From: JAAUTS01 sp034440395 | Lineage (GTDB): Bacteria > Verrucomicrobiota > Verrucomicrobiia > Methylacidiphilales > JAAUTS01 | DNA length: 64,000 nucleotides | Direction of reading: 5' to 3' | Assembly (NCBI GenBank): GCA_034440395.1 | Contig: JAWXBW010000013.1 | Coordinates: forward strand, 9,130-73,129 | Shown: one piece after another, positions 8,046 through 15,895 of the stretch | How the letters are laid out: every line of letters begins with the position of its first letter | How positions within the stretch are numbered: the stretch's first letter is position 1 | Program-made: the position numbers and the translations under genes | The notes under the pieces: generated by a model | What the model saw: the letters and a program-made list of their open reading frames with translations, nothing else | Told to the model about the DNA's origin: nothing | Databases searched by the model: none

Positions 8046-8069
8046 TTAACCTTGGTTTTGTAAGGTTAA
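8046..8069. promoter_or_regulatory. Inverted repeat before the toxin-antitoxin pair
   Basis: Perfect arms TTAACCTT (8046-8053) and AAGGTTAA (8062-8069), 18 bp upstream of the toxin start. Toxin-antitoxin complexes usually repress their own promoter at such a repeat, so this is a likely operator (inference). Confidence 0.45.
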
Positions 8070-8222
8070 GCTAAAGAAAAACCACCATCATGTTGCTCGA
8101 AGCTGATACGGAAAATTTGCCGCATCCTTTCCGTAAAGGCGCAAGAAGCAATGTCGTGCCAGAAAAATCCCCGTCTTATTTATAGTCCTATATAAGGCTA
8201 CATTCCCGTTCCGCTTTAAGGA

Positions 8223-9173
8223 TCAAAGACTGGCAAATGCCTTCTTCAATAGGCCAGCAGAACGTTCTAGAGCTTTCTGTTCTTTGGCGTCAAGTTTGAG
8301 TTCTAGGACGGACTCGACACCTCCTCTCCCAATCACGCAGGGAGTGCCAAAGGCAACATCATGTAAGCCGTAGGGGCCGTCGATTAACGTAGAGACGACT
8401 AGGATCGAGTGTTCATCACGCAAGACAGCTTCGCAGATTCTAGCCACGCAGGCCGCTATGGCGTAGCAGGTGTTGCCTTTTAAAGCGGTAACTTCCGAGC
8501 CTATGCGCTGCACTGCGGTCAAAAGATCTTCATTTGAAGGAAGGGATTCTGCTCCAGGATAGAGCGCTAAGGGAATCCCGCCCACCTGTGCGCTACTCCA
8601 GATCGCAACGGAAGAATCGCCATGTTCACCAATAATAGTGGCGTGGACGGATCGGGCTTCGATCTGCAATTGGCTACTCAAATGAGATCGGAGACGCTCC
8701 GAATCAATCATGGTTCCCGTTCCTATGACATGGCCCACGGGGAGTCCGGCCTCCTTTTGGGCGATGAATGTGAGCACATCCACAGGATTGGTGGTGATTA
8801 ACAGAATGCCCTTAAACTTCTCAGCCATGAGTTTAGCAACGCAGTCACGGAAGGGGCCGACATTGGGAGCCAACATATCAAGCCGGGATCCGCTAAATTT
8901 AACAGGAGCTCCGATAGTTAGAATAACGATCGCACTGGCAGCAGCGTCAGCATAAGTCCCGGTGCTAATCGTTATAGGCGAACCTAAAGGAACAGCCTGT
9001 TGGAGATCCATGGCCTCGCCCTTTGCCCTATCAGCGTCTTGGTCAATAAGAACTAGCTCACGAATTAAATGACCCACCACAAGAGCATGAGCACACGCCA
9101 TGCCCACGTTGCCGCATCCAATAATGGCAATACGGGCAGGATCACTGGACGACGCGCTTGGCTTTAGCTTCAT
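8223..9173 (-). CDS. L-lactate/malate dehydrogenase family enzyme with unusual substrate loop
   Basis: 316 residues, full length. Nucleotide loop IIGCGNVGMA, Asp of VLIDQDAD for NAD rather than NADP, NPVDVLT and the Arg of DSERLR, and the catalytic His in GEHGDSS are all present, as is the substrate Arg of the SRL motif. In the mobile loop that chooses the substrate, the family position 102 (Gln in lactate, Arg in malate dehydrogenase) is Val: GAPVKFSGSRL. The enzyme should reduce a 2-oxoacid with NADH but probably one with an uncharged or bulky side chain. Stands alone on the minus strand, about 190 bp after the RelE region. Confidence 0.85.
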   Translation of the reverse strand: MKLKPSASSSDPARIAIIGCGNVGMACAHALVVGHLIRELVLIDQDADRAKGEAMDLQQAVPLGSPITISTGTYADAAASAIVILTIGAPVKFSGSRLDMLAPNVGPFRDCVAKLMAEKFKGILLITTNPVDVLTFIAQKEAGLPVGHVIGTGTMIDSERLRSHLSSQLQIEARSVHATIIGEHGDSSVAIWSSAQVGGIPLALYPGAESLPSNEDLLTAVQRIGSEVTALKGNTCYAIAACVARICEAVLRDEHSILVVSTLIDGPYGLHDVAFGTPCVIGRGGVESVLELKLDAKEQKALERSAGLLKKAFASL

Positions 9174-9319
9174 ATGTGTTTGAAATCTACTTTAACTTTA
9201 GTCTAATGGAAGCGGATTATGAAGAGGCGTTTTTCTTGTCGGTGATGTGTTGAACAAATGCGTAAAGTCAAACTGCGAATACTAGATAGAGGGCTTTCAA
9301 GCGGAAGAGTTTAATCCGT

Positions 9320-9532
9320 CTATTCTGATTCTATAGCGAAACCAATTTTCAGCGTGACCTGCCAATGATCTACTTTCCCTTTACTTATGCTTCCGCGCGT
9401 TTCGGTTATCTGAAACCAGCTAAGATTTCGGACACTTTTGTGGGTGAGATCTATGGCTTGGGTAACTGCGTGCTCAATAGATTGCGTGGAGGTTCCAGTA
9501 ACTTCGATTTGTTTATACACAGGATCTTTCAT
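9320..9532 (-). CDS. Dodecin family flavin-binding protein
   Basis: 70 residues, the normal length. VYKQIEVTGTSTQSIEHAV, then LTHKSVRNLSWFQITETRG and VDHWQVTLKIGFAI match dodecins throughout, including the Trp (in LSWF) that stacks on flavin. Dodecins form hollow twelve-subunit shells that store riboflavin or FMN, or CoA in some, and are often stress induced. It lies 47 bp downstream of the csbD-like gene on the same strand and may share its promoter, which carries motif copy B. Confidence 0.9.
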   Translation of the reverse strand: MKDPVYKQIEVTGTSTQSIEHAVTQAIDLTHKSVRNLSWFQITETRGSISKGKVDHWQVTLKIGFAIESE

Positions 9533-9579
9533 AATGTTTTATTTCTGGGAGCGTCACAGCGCTTCCGAGCTGGTTAATT

Positions 9580-9786
9580 TTATTTACAACAGCAACTTGC
9601 GCTAGCTTCCTTGATGGCCTTCTCCACCGCTTCACGGCTTTCCCCCGTGCTTTTCTGAAGACGACCAAAAAGCTCTTCTTCCTCTCCCTCAACGTAAGCA
9701 AGATCATTATCCGTAAGCGTGGCCCACTTTTGTTTCAGCTTGCCTTTAATAATATTCCATTCGCCCTTGATTTCGAGTTTGTTCAT
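9580..9786 (-). CDS. CsbD family stress-response protein
   Basis: 68 residues. MNKLEIKGEWNIIKGKLKQK followed by LTDNDLAYVEGEEEELFGRLQ is the CsbD signature; the tail ends in SASCCCK, three adjacent cysteines, which is unusual. CsbD proteins are small, abundant and under general stress control in Bacillus; the molecular role is unknown. A real Shine-Dalgarno (AAAGGA, 7-bp spacing) precedes the ATG, unlike most genes here. An 18-bp motif (copy B) sits 94-111 bp upstream. Confidence 0.9.
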   Translation of the reverse strand: MNKLEIKGEWNIIKGKLKQKWATLTDNDLAYVEGEEEELFGRLQKSTGESREAVEKAIKEASASCCCK

Positions 9787-9879
9787 AGTGATTCCTTTAG
9801 TATTTTTACCGTCAGTGCGAAAGCAAAAAATTCCTTTGTTGGGAATAACATCAATCTGCGCTTATTGCCCCGTGATGGA

Positions 9880-9897
9880 AATGGGGTGTAACCCTAC
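9880..9897. promoter_or_regulatory. Copy B of an 18-bp palindrome-like motif
   Basis: AATGGGGTGTAACCCTAC, upstream of the csbD-like gene (minus strand). Sixteen of 18 positions agree with copy A read on the other strand. GGGGT and ACCC half sites around a 3-bp centre suggest a dimeric regulator. Confidence 0.5.
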
Positions 9898-9994
9898 CGA
9901 AGACCGAAGCTCCGCCTAGCAGCGAGGACGATGATGAATTCCTCGTCTGCGCAAATTATGCAAACGGTCACGTTCCCTTCTATTCTGAACTTCA

Positions 9995-10612
9995 CTAGTT
10001 GGGATCTCCCTCGTTGCGCCATACTTCCACCGCTTCACTGACGGTCAGATTATGGGGTTCCCGCATCTTCTCTTCATCCGCACTGGAGCTATCAATTATA
10101 GTTTTATCCGTAAGCGAAATATTTTCTAGTGCCGCAATTTTAGACAAGCGCCGCTTATGCTGTTCACCGCCGATGAAGCGTGCATTAACGAAGGTGTTTA
10201 CGAGTTCCCAAGCCAATGCATCACCAATCACGAGTCCGCCAAGGCAGATAACATTCAAGTCGTCATCTTCGACACCTTGATGAGCCGAAAAGGAATCGGA
10301 AATTAGGCAGGCTCGCACACCGGGGACTTTATTGGCGGTTATGCAGGCTCCCACTCCACTACCACATAGGGCGACGCCACGATCTACTTGGCCGTTCGCT
10401 ACCGCACGAGCTAAAGGCGCAATAAAATCAGGATAATCATCTTCAGGGCTCGACTGGCCATCACCAAAGTGAACCACCTCATAACCAGCCTCTTTTAATC
10501 TTTCGGCTATACGCTCTTTCAGCGCATACCCGCTATGATCAGCGGCAACGCCTATGCGTTTGAGAGGAGTCATGGTTTTCTTGGGACGTTTAAAATTATG
10601 CGATTCATTCAT
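9995..10612 (-). CDS. rpiB: Ribose-5-phosphate isomerase B (RpiB/LacAB family)
   Basis: 205 residues; about 150 form the RpiB domain: IGVAADHSGYALKERI, FGDGQSSPEDDYPD, LCGSGVGACITANKVPGVRA (with the catalytic Cys) and VICLGGLVIG. The enzyme interconverts ribose 5-phosphate and ribulose 5-phosphate. The extra ~40-residue tail (SLTDKTIIDSSSADEEKM...) is hydrophilic and not typical of the family. The start overlaps the stop of the preceding 101-residue gene by 4 bp. Zwf and Pgl, earlier steps of the same pathway, are encoded in this window but far away. Confidence 0.92.
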   Translation of the reverse strand: MNESHNFKRPKKTMTPLKRIGVAADHSGYALKERIAERLKEAGYEVVHFGDGQSSPEDDYPDFIAPLARAVANGQVDRGVALCGSGVGACITANKVPGVRACLISDSFSAHQGVEDDDLNVICLGGLVIGDALAWELVNTFVNARFIGGEQHKRRLSKIAALENISLTDKTIIDSSSADEEKMREPHNLTVSEAVEVWRNEGDPN

Positions 10613-10914
10613 GGTTCTTGCTTATCATCAAATCGACCCGCTTGCTGCATCTGTTCTTTCGCAGCTTTCAAAATTCCTTTTTCAACAAGTCTTTCACTCG
10701 TGCTTCTGCCCTCGCTGTCTTCATCATCACCCGGAAGTTCGGGAGGTGTATGACCCTTTGTTCCAGGAACTGGGTTCCATAGCACTGGTGCTGGTTCTAG
10801 TTCTGCTTCTTTCCGTTCGGTATCGGGGTTACCTTCGTAAAGAGTAATTTTCATCACTTCTTGCAGAGTTTGTTTAGGAGGAACCGAACTATTCGTTTTC
10901 TTTTTTGGTTTCAT
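10609..10914 (-). CDS. Hypothetical acidic, proline-rich protein
   Basis: 101 residues with no recognised domain. A basic N-terminus (MKPKKKTNSS) is followed by a Pro/Glu/Asp-rich middle (KGHTPPELPGDDEDSEG) and a short helix rich in Gln and Lys, so it is probably largely unstructured. The 4-bp overlap with rpiB and the shared strand make it a real gene more likely than a chance frame; it would be the first gene of this pair. Confidence 0.5.
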   Translation of the reverse strand: MKPKKKTNSSVPPKQTLQEVMKITLYEGNPDTERKEAELEPAPVLWNPVPGTKGHTPPELPGDDEDSEGRSTSERLVEKGILKAAKEQMQQAGRFDDKQEP

Positions 10915-10969
10915 ATAAAGGTAGTGTAGGCAAAGCGTGTTTGTTCCTTTAAGATAGAAGAATCAGAGT

Positions 10970-11617
10970 TTATCGGCTATTCGGTGCAATCATAGGAGCC
11001 AGCGATATAAGACACTTTCCCCAAGTTCCTGAGAAAACGAACTGGCTAATGGGCTTGCGTTGTCGAGGAGCTAGATCCCGTTCCTTCATGCCAGCTGGCA
11101 GTTCATCGGCATTGGCCATGTAACCGATGGCCATGCCTGTCCAAGCTTCAGAGTGCTCTGGGATTCGGTAAAGGTCACGTGCGACATCAGGCAGGATTCC
11201 TATCATCTGATGAACAGAAATGCCACGTGCCGTCGCCTCAATGGCAAGGGTGGCAGAGGCCAGACCTAGGTCATGCACAGCGGCCTTATTTTCCTGACCA
11301 TTCTTGGTGAATCTCAAATTCGCCACCCCTAGAACCAGCACCGGAGCTTCCTTGGCCCAGAGCTGATTGGCAGGAACAAGACAGGATAAAAGCCGCGCAA
11401 ACTCAGCAGGATTATCACGGGTGGCGAGAATGTAGCTCCAAGGCTGTTCATTGTAGGAGGAGGCAGACCAGCGAGCAGCTTCGAAAAGGGAGCTTAGATC
11501 GAGAGTTGTTACCGTGCGATCAGTGAAACCATAGGGGCTCCAACGGTCAGCAATAATCGCTTGAATAGGGTGATTGAGTGAAGCCTTTTTAATAAATTTT
11601 TTGGTTGGAGTGGTCAT
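10970..11617 (-). CDS. Nitroreductase family flavoprotein
   Basis: 215 residues. RWSPYGFTDRTV and LFEAARWSASSYNEQPWSYIL are the FMN-binding N-terminal signatures (Arg, and Ser-Asn-Gln-Pro-Trp) and DLGLASATLAIEATARGISVHQM the central helix and strand of the fold. Members use NAD(P)H to reduce nitroaromatics, quinones or other small molecules; the native substrate is not readable from sequence. It stands alone with a 54-bp gap to the hypothetical gene downstream of it. Confidence 0.88.
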   Translation of the reverse strand: MTTPTKKFIKKASLNHPIQAIIADRWSPYGFTDRTVTTLDLSSLFEAARWSASSYNEQPWSYILATRDNPAEFARLLSCLVPANQLWAKEAPVLVLGVANLRFTKNGQENKAAVHDLGLASATLAIEATARGISVHQMIGILPDVARDLYRIPEHSEAWTGMAIGYMANADELPAGMKERDLAPRQRKPISQFVFSGTWGKCLISLAPMIAPNSR

Positions 11618-11643
11618 GATTGTGGGTTCTTAGGTGTGAGCTC

Positions 11644-11934
11644 TCACGCTCGGACTGTTTCAATAGAGGCGAACTGTTTTTCTACGTGAACCTTATTTTC
11701 TTGGCTGCAGGGAAACCAATAGAGCTGCGTCTCGTTGACCTCATCATCAATGACGTTTCCTTTATCGTTCGTGAAAAAGCGAAGTCCAATTTTTCCATGG
11801 TAACGATTAATACCAGATTGCGTCACATCTCCGAGCGGACGTGTCGGAATCATATAGTTTATGCTGACTTCATAAATGTCAGAGGAAGCTGTTTTAAGCT
11901 GGTTGGGGATTGGGCGAAGCGTTGTCGTATTCAT
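11644..11934 (-). CDS. Hypothetical protein (96 residues)
   Basis: No family recognised. The product is soluble, with a stretch GKIGLRFFTNDKGNVIDDE and QLYWFPCSQENK that looks like beta strands. A longer frame on the opposite strand (11620-11970) covers the same bases, but the minus frame has a more protein-like composition and motif copy C 41-58 bp before its ATG, as expected of a promoter region. It lies between a nitroreductase and a response regulator, all on the minus strand. Confidence 0.5.
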   Translation of the reverse strand: MNTTTLRPIPNQLKTASSDIYEVSINYMIPTRPLGDVTQSGINRYHGKIGLRFFTNDKGNVIDDEVNETQLYWFPCSQENKVHVEKQFASIETVRA

Positions 11935-11974
11935 TGTAGGATCACCGATTCTAAGATTTCAAAAACATAGCCGC

Positions 11975-11992
11975 TATGGGGTGTTACCCAAC
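11975..11992. promoter_or_regulatory. Copy C of an 18-bp palindrome-like motif
   Basis: TATGGGGTGTTACCCAAC, between the response-regulator gene and the 96-residue hypothetical gene. Matches copies A and B. The neighbouring NarL-type regulator is an obvious candidate to bind it, but nothing in the sequence proves this. Confidence 0.5.
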
Positions 11993-12028
11993 TTCGGATT
12001 GTAACCAGAAAGTCTGAGGCACTGCCAC

Positions 12029-12691
12029 CTAAGCACAGCTTTCGACAATGCCTGTCCGAATGGCGTAACGGGTCAGGCCAGCGGTCTCATGAATATCAAG
12101 TTTTGCCATAAGATGTTCACGATGCTTTTCGACCGTCTTGATTCCAATCATAAGTTCTGCCGCCATTTGTTTATTGGCTCTGCCTTCAGCCACTAGTTGC
12201 AATATTTCCACCTCGCGTGAAGTCAAAGGCTTATTTTGGTATTTTGATTGCACAAGTTCTCCAAAAAAGTTGTCTGAGAGACGTTTAATCCGCTCAGATA
12301 TGCTCGGGCTAAAAAAACGTTTCCCAGCGTGAACTTGACGGATTGCTTTGCATACATTCTGAATAGAAATTTGCTTGATCATGTAGCCCCTCGCGCCTGA
12401 ATCTATAGCTTTTTGCACGTAGGCATCATCATTGTGGCCAGAAAGAATAAGAACGTTGATCATGGGAATGGCTTTGACTATTTGGCGGGTAGCCTCTAAG
12501 CCGTTCATTTGCGGCATGGAAATGTCCATCAATATAACGTGGGGAAGTAAATCTACGGCCAGATGAATTGCCTCACGCCCGTTTCTAGCCTCTCCCACTA
12601 CCTCGAAATCCTCTTCCAGTTCTAGCATGGAATGAAGGCCTTCTCGCACAATCGTGTGGTCGTCGGCAATGAGGATTTTAATTGTGTTCAT
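12029..12691 (-). CDS. NarL/FixJ-type response regulator
   Basis: 220 residues. Receiver domain 1-120 with Asp10-Asp11, phosphoacceptor Asp56 (LMDISMP), and Lys106; a LuxR-type helix-turn-helix at about 154-215 (LTSREVEILQLVAEGRANKQMA, TVEKHREHLMAKL). It would be phosphorylated by a histidine kinase and bind DNA as a dimer. No kinase gene is adjacent. The nearest palindromic motif (copy C) lies just downstream of its stop, and copies A and B are within 6 kb. Confidence 0.95.
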   Translation of the reverse strand: MNTIKILIADDHTIVREGLHSMLELEEDFEVVGEARNGREAIHLAVDLLPHVILMDISMPQMNGLEATRQIVKAIPMINVLILSGHNDDAYVQKAIDSGARGYMIKQISIQNVCKAIRQVHAGKRFFSPSISERIKRLSDNFFGELVQSKYQNKPLTSREVEILQLVAEGRANKQMAAELMIGIKTVEKHREHLMAKLDIHETAGLTRYAIRTGIVESCA

Positions 12692-12828
12692 AGTTTCTTT
12701 GAGACTGTGACCGAATTCTCAGTCCGTCTTACAAGGGTACACTTACATCGCAGGTCTTGTGCCAACGGGTAAATAGCCTAGGCAAACCCACGCGCTAGTT
12801 CACAAACCTTGAAGTTGATCCGACTAAT

Positions 12829-12854
12829 GCCCGATTAAAGATAAGGGATCGGGC
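12829..12854. other. Hairpin in the gap before the response regulator
   Basis: Arms GCCCGAT (12829-12835) and ATCGGGC (12848-12854), 7 bp, loop 12. No U-run follows on either strand. It may end the transcript of the gene at 12943 or be an operator for the regulator gene. Otherwise the 250-bp gap shows nothing clear. Confidence 0.3.
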
Positions 12855-12942
12855 AATTTGCACTTCTTGGATTCAGCGGATACGAGATGGGTTAAACTAA
12901 GAAATCTAAAATAGAAATACCAAGTTGCGGTGCGAGCAGGCT

Positions 12943-13428
12943 TTATTTCTTCAAGAGGAGCTGGAGAAAAGTTTCTCCCTGGGTTTTCGCTTGTTGAAGG
13001 TCCGTGCGATGACAGGGTATGACGAGAAATGATTTACTCTCGTCCTTGGAGACTTCTTCAACTTCTAAACCTTCTATGATAACGCGGCGCTGGTTATTAA
13101 CCCGTTTTTGGTTGTCTTGCGTGCGTAGTTTAATCCATGGCTCGGGCAAGCGCGCAACGCCTTCAAGGATGATCTCAGGGCTTAGGAAGCTAAAGGGAAC
13201 GATTTGTAATTGCGTGTTTTTCCGCATGGGGCTGAGTTGCAACTCCTTGGCCACGATGAGAAGCTTTTTTTCTCGATCAAGTTTCATGGAGACGGTTTCC
13301 CCCAGTTTTTTAGCAGAACTCTCCATCGTCTCTTTCCAAAGAATAAAGGAGGCATCAATTTCATCTGCGTGAAGCGAGAGGAGGGATGAGCAGATGAGAA
13401 GGCCAAGACAAAGGAGGAGGGGTCTCAT
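12943..13428 (-). CDS. Secreted hypothetical protein
   Basis: 161 residues beginning with a signal peptide (MRPLLLCLGLLICSSLLSLHADE, cleavage likely after about residue 20). The rest is a charged soluble domain with no recognised family; it includes VIIEGLEVEEV and a Cys in FLVIPCHRTD. It follows the ABC permease gene by 24 bp on the same strand, so it is likely cotranscribed with the transporter and may act with it in the periplasm. Confidence 0.65.
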   Translation of the reverse strand: MRPLLLCLGLLICSSLLSLHADEIDASFILWKETMESSAKKLGETVSMKLDREKKLLIVAKELQLSPMRKNTQLQIVPFSFLSPEIILEGVARLPEPWIKLRTQDNQKRVNNQRRVIIEGLEVEEVSKDESKSFLVIPCHRTDLQQAKTQGETFLQLLLKK

Positions 13429-13452
13429 GCTAGGTAAAAATAGGAGGATCGT

Positions 13453-14277
13453 TTACAGATCCGTTTTGGTTAGACGTTGGTAAAGGATGGCGATAAAGAG
13501 GCTGAGGTAAAGCAGAGCGGCTAAGCCACTTTCTAGGGTGCTGAGAGGAAGGAGTGCTGCGTTAGAGGTAATCATTTGTTGAGCGGATTGGGGAACAGGT
13601 AAGGGAGTAAGGCTTTGCAGAGCACTGTCGGGTAAGAAGAGTAGAAGGCGTGTCTTTGCCACGCTCAAGTAAAAGATCCAGCGGCAAACCATTTCTACAA
13701 AGAGCACATAGGCGAGGTAAGTCAGGGTGGCTAGGGCAGTCTGGCGGATAAGGAGTGCGGTCATCATGCCAAGCAGGAGAAAGCCAAAGGCTTGGAGAAA
13801 AAAGCCCAGTAGGCAGGTCAAAGGTGGCAGGGAGAAGCCGGGGCTGGCGTGACTGAGTATGGTGCTGCTCATTCCAATAATGAGGTAGATGAGGGTGGCG
13901 AAAAGGGCGAGAGCGAGAGCGGCCAAGACTTTGGAGAGAGCTAGTTCAAAGCGGGTCAGGCCGAAGATAATGCTTTGGCGCAGTGTCTTATTACTGAACT
14001 CTAAGGTGGTCATGAAGACGCCGAGGAAACCAAGGAGAGTGGCATTAACCCAACTACCAATGTAGGCGAGAAGTTCCCAGTTCTTAGGATAAGTAAAAAG
14101 GTCTGCGGTGGGGTTAAAAGATTGGCCGTTGTTGTTGATATTGAGGCTACCCCCAATGAGGTGAGCTAGATAAACAACTAAGGCGAAAGCTCCAATGTAA
14201 AGAAGGGCGACGATGCGGAAGGTGGTGTTGGGCGAGAAGCGTTTCCACTCTAAGCTGAGGAGGTTAAGGGGGTTCAT
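13453..14277 (-). CDS. ABC transporter permease (ABC-2 type)
   Basis: 274 residues with about six membrane segments: one near 20-42, then around 75-95, 110-135, 150-180, 185-205 and a last one near 250-268. The gene starts inside the last 4 bp of an ABC ATPase gene, so the two form an exporter. The fold fits ABC-2 permeases, such as those for bacitracin-type drug export or gliding proteins; substrate unknown. Confidence 0.85.
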   Translation of the reverse strand: MNPLNLLSLEWKRFSPNTTFRIVALLYIGAFALVVYLAHLIGGSLNINNNGQSFNPTADLFTYPKNWELLAYIGSWVNATLLGFLGVFMTTLEFSNKTLRQSIIFGLTRFELALSKVLAALALALFATLIYLIIGMSSTILSHASPGFSLPPLTCLLGFFLQAFGFLLLGMMTALLIRQTALATLTYLAYVLFVEMVCRWIFYLSVAKTRLLLFLPDSALQSLTPLPVPQSAQQMITSNAALLPLSTLESGLAALLYLSLFIAILYQRLTKTDL

Positions 14278-15167
14278 GATTTGGTTATCTCCAGAAATTC
14301 GACTTCTAGGCTGCGTGTCTTGGAGACAAGGTGGTCTAAGGTTATGCCGTTCTCGAAGGCTAGTTGGTTAAGCTCGCGGGGAAGGTGTCCTGCGTTAAGC
14401 TCCATGGTGAGTTTTGTCCCGTTGCGTTGCAGCTTTTTAATCCACGTGGTGGCGGTTACAAGATTAAGTAGTTTTTCCATGTCGGCTTGTGCGGCACTGA
14501 TTTCTACCGTGGGAAGATCACTGAGAATGGAGCCAACGGCACCTGAGGCAAGGCGTTTACCATTTTTAATGATAGCGACGTGGGAACAAATTTTTTCCAC
14601 TTCATCAAGGATGTGGCTGGCGAGGAGGATGGTTTTTCCCCGAGAAGCAATCTCTAAAATAATTTTACGGATCTGGATCATTCCTTCGGGATCAAGGCCA
14701 TTGGTGGGTTCGTCGAGAATTAAGACATCAGGATCACCGATGAGACAAGCGGCTAAGGCGAGGCGCTGTTTCATGCCGAGAGAGTAGGTTTTGAACGTAG
14801 AACGGCGTCGATCTTTGAGCTGAACGAGCTCTAAAAGGGAGTCGAAGGAGGTTTGTGGAACGTTTTTGATCCCAGCGACAATGGAGAGGTTTTGATCGGC
14901 GTTAAGGTAGGGATAAAAGTTAGGAGTTTCTAATAGAGCACCGATGCGGCGGCGGACATGGGAACCGGCTTTACCGTCGAACCATGTGTAGGTGCCGCTG
15001 CTGGGGCGAATGACATCGAGAATGGAGGCAAGTAGAGTGGTCTTACCGCTGCCGTTAGGGCCAAGAAGGCCAAAAACCTGACCAGCTTCGACGATGAGGT
15101 CTAGGTCATTAAGTGCAGCAAGAGAGCCGTATTGTTTCGTGAGATGTTGGACATGAAGAACAGGCAT
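14274..15167 (-). CDS. ABC transporter ATP-binding protein
   Basis: 297 residues. Walker A GLLGPNGSGKTTLL, signature YSLGMKQRLALA (the usual SGG replaced by SLG, as in many ABC-2 exporters), Walker B VLILDEPTNGLDPEG and the switch His in LLASHILDEVEK. The C-terminal ~80 residues form the accessory domain found in the BcrA/CcmA-like subfamily. First gene of a three-gene minus-strand unit with the permease and a secreted protein. No ribosome-binding sequence precedes the ATG. Confidence 0.95.
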   Translation of the reverse strand: MPVLHVQHLTKQYGSLAALNDLDLIVEAGQVFGLLGPNGSGKTTLLASILDVIRPSSGTYTWFDGKAGSHVRRRIGALLETPNFYPYLNADQNLSIVAGIKNVPQTSFDSLLELVQLKDRRRSTFKTYSLGMKQRLALAACLIGDPDVLILDEPTNGLDPEGMIQIRKIILEIASRGKTILLASHILDEVEKICSHVAIIKNGKRLASGAVGSILSDLPTVEISAAQADMEKLLNLVTATTWIKKLQRNGTKLTMELNAGHLPRELNQLAFENGITLDHLVSKTRSLEVEFLEITKS

Positions 15168-15274
15168 AAAGAAGGGGGTTTTTGTGTAGGTAGAAGGGTA
15201 TAGGGGCTGGGCAATCTTTAAGATAATTTTTTTAGATTAATGATCGTTACTTGGAAAGGGAGAAAAGATTTTAT

Positions 15275-15895
15275 TTATCTTATTTCTTGCCCGTAGCCCT
15301 TATAATTCATGTAGGCAAAGTATCCGAGAATGGCAGCCATGAAATAAAATCCGATCAAAGCAGCCCAGACGGCAAGGAGGATTGCGGCGATCATTCCGAT
15401 AACGCGTGACCAGCGCATACGTTCTGGACCTAAGAGACCACGTAAAATTTGTCCTCCATCCATGGGAAGGATGGGTAAGAGATTAAAGAGTGTCCATATG
15501 ACGTTGATCCAGATGGCAAAGCTTAGGACGCCTCTAAAGGCCAGCTCAGAATAAGGATAAATGAAGAAGCATATAGCGGCTAAAAAAACGCTGGCTAAAG
15601 GGCCTGCGCAGGTGATGCCTAGGTGCTGCCAGCGCGTGAAGGCGTTGTGGCCTAATAGGGTGACGCCACCTAGGGCATGGAGCTCCACCTGAGGGCGGCC
15701 TCCCCAGTAAATGGAGGCTGAGGCATGACCCAGTTCATGCACAAAGATGGAGAGGAAAACGATTCCCATCTTAAGCAAGATGAAACCCCAATCCGGAGTG
15801 TCTCGCATTTGCAAGCCGCCTGCTATAAAAAAGGCGCTTAACCAAAAGAGCAACTGCACGCGGATGGGGATGTTGAAAAAATTAAACCTCAGCAT
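15275..15895 (-). CDS. Site-2 protease family (M50) membrane metalloprotease
   Basis: 206 residues, almost entirely membrane: segments near 13-28, 41-60, 95-113, 122-142 and 160-190. Zinc site HELGH at 53-57 and the second motif LPMDGG around Asp146 are intact, so it should cut within membranes. There is no PDZ or CBS domain, which places it among the short SpoIVFB/YwhC-like members. Its start overlaps the end of a Ser/Thr kinase gene by 14 bp, suggesting tight coupling. Confidence 0.9.
   Translation of the reverse strand: MLRFNFFNIPIRVQLLFWLSAFFIAGGLQMRDTPDWGFILLKMGIVFLSIFVHELGHASASIYWGGRPQVELHALGGVTLLGHNAFTRWQHLGITCAGPLASVFLAAICFFIYPYSELAFRGVLSFAIWINVIWTLFNLLPILPMDGGQILRGLLGPERMRWSRVIGMIAAILLAVWAALIGFYFMAAILGYFAYMNYKGYGQEIR

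Noticed and set aside
11620..11970. 116-codon plus-strand frame opposite the 96-residue hypothetical gene
   Set aside because: Cys/Arg-rich, irregular composition; the minus frame is more protein-like and has a promoter-like motif upstream.
12829..12854. Rho-independent terminator after the gene at 12943
   Set aside because: The 7-bp stem is not followed by a U-run in the needed direction, so only a hairpin is reported.
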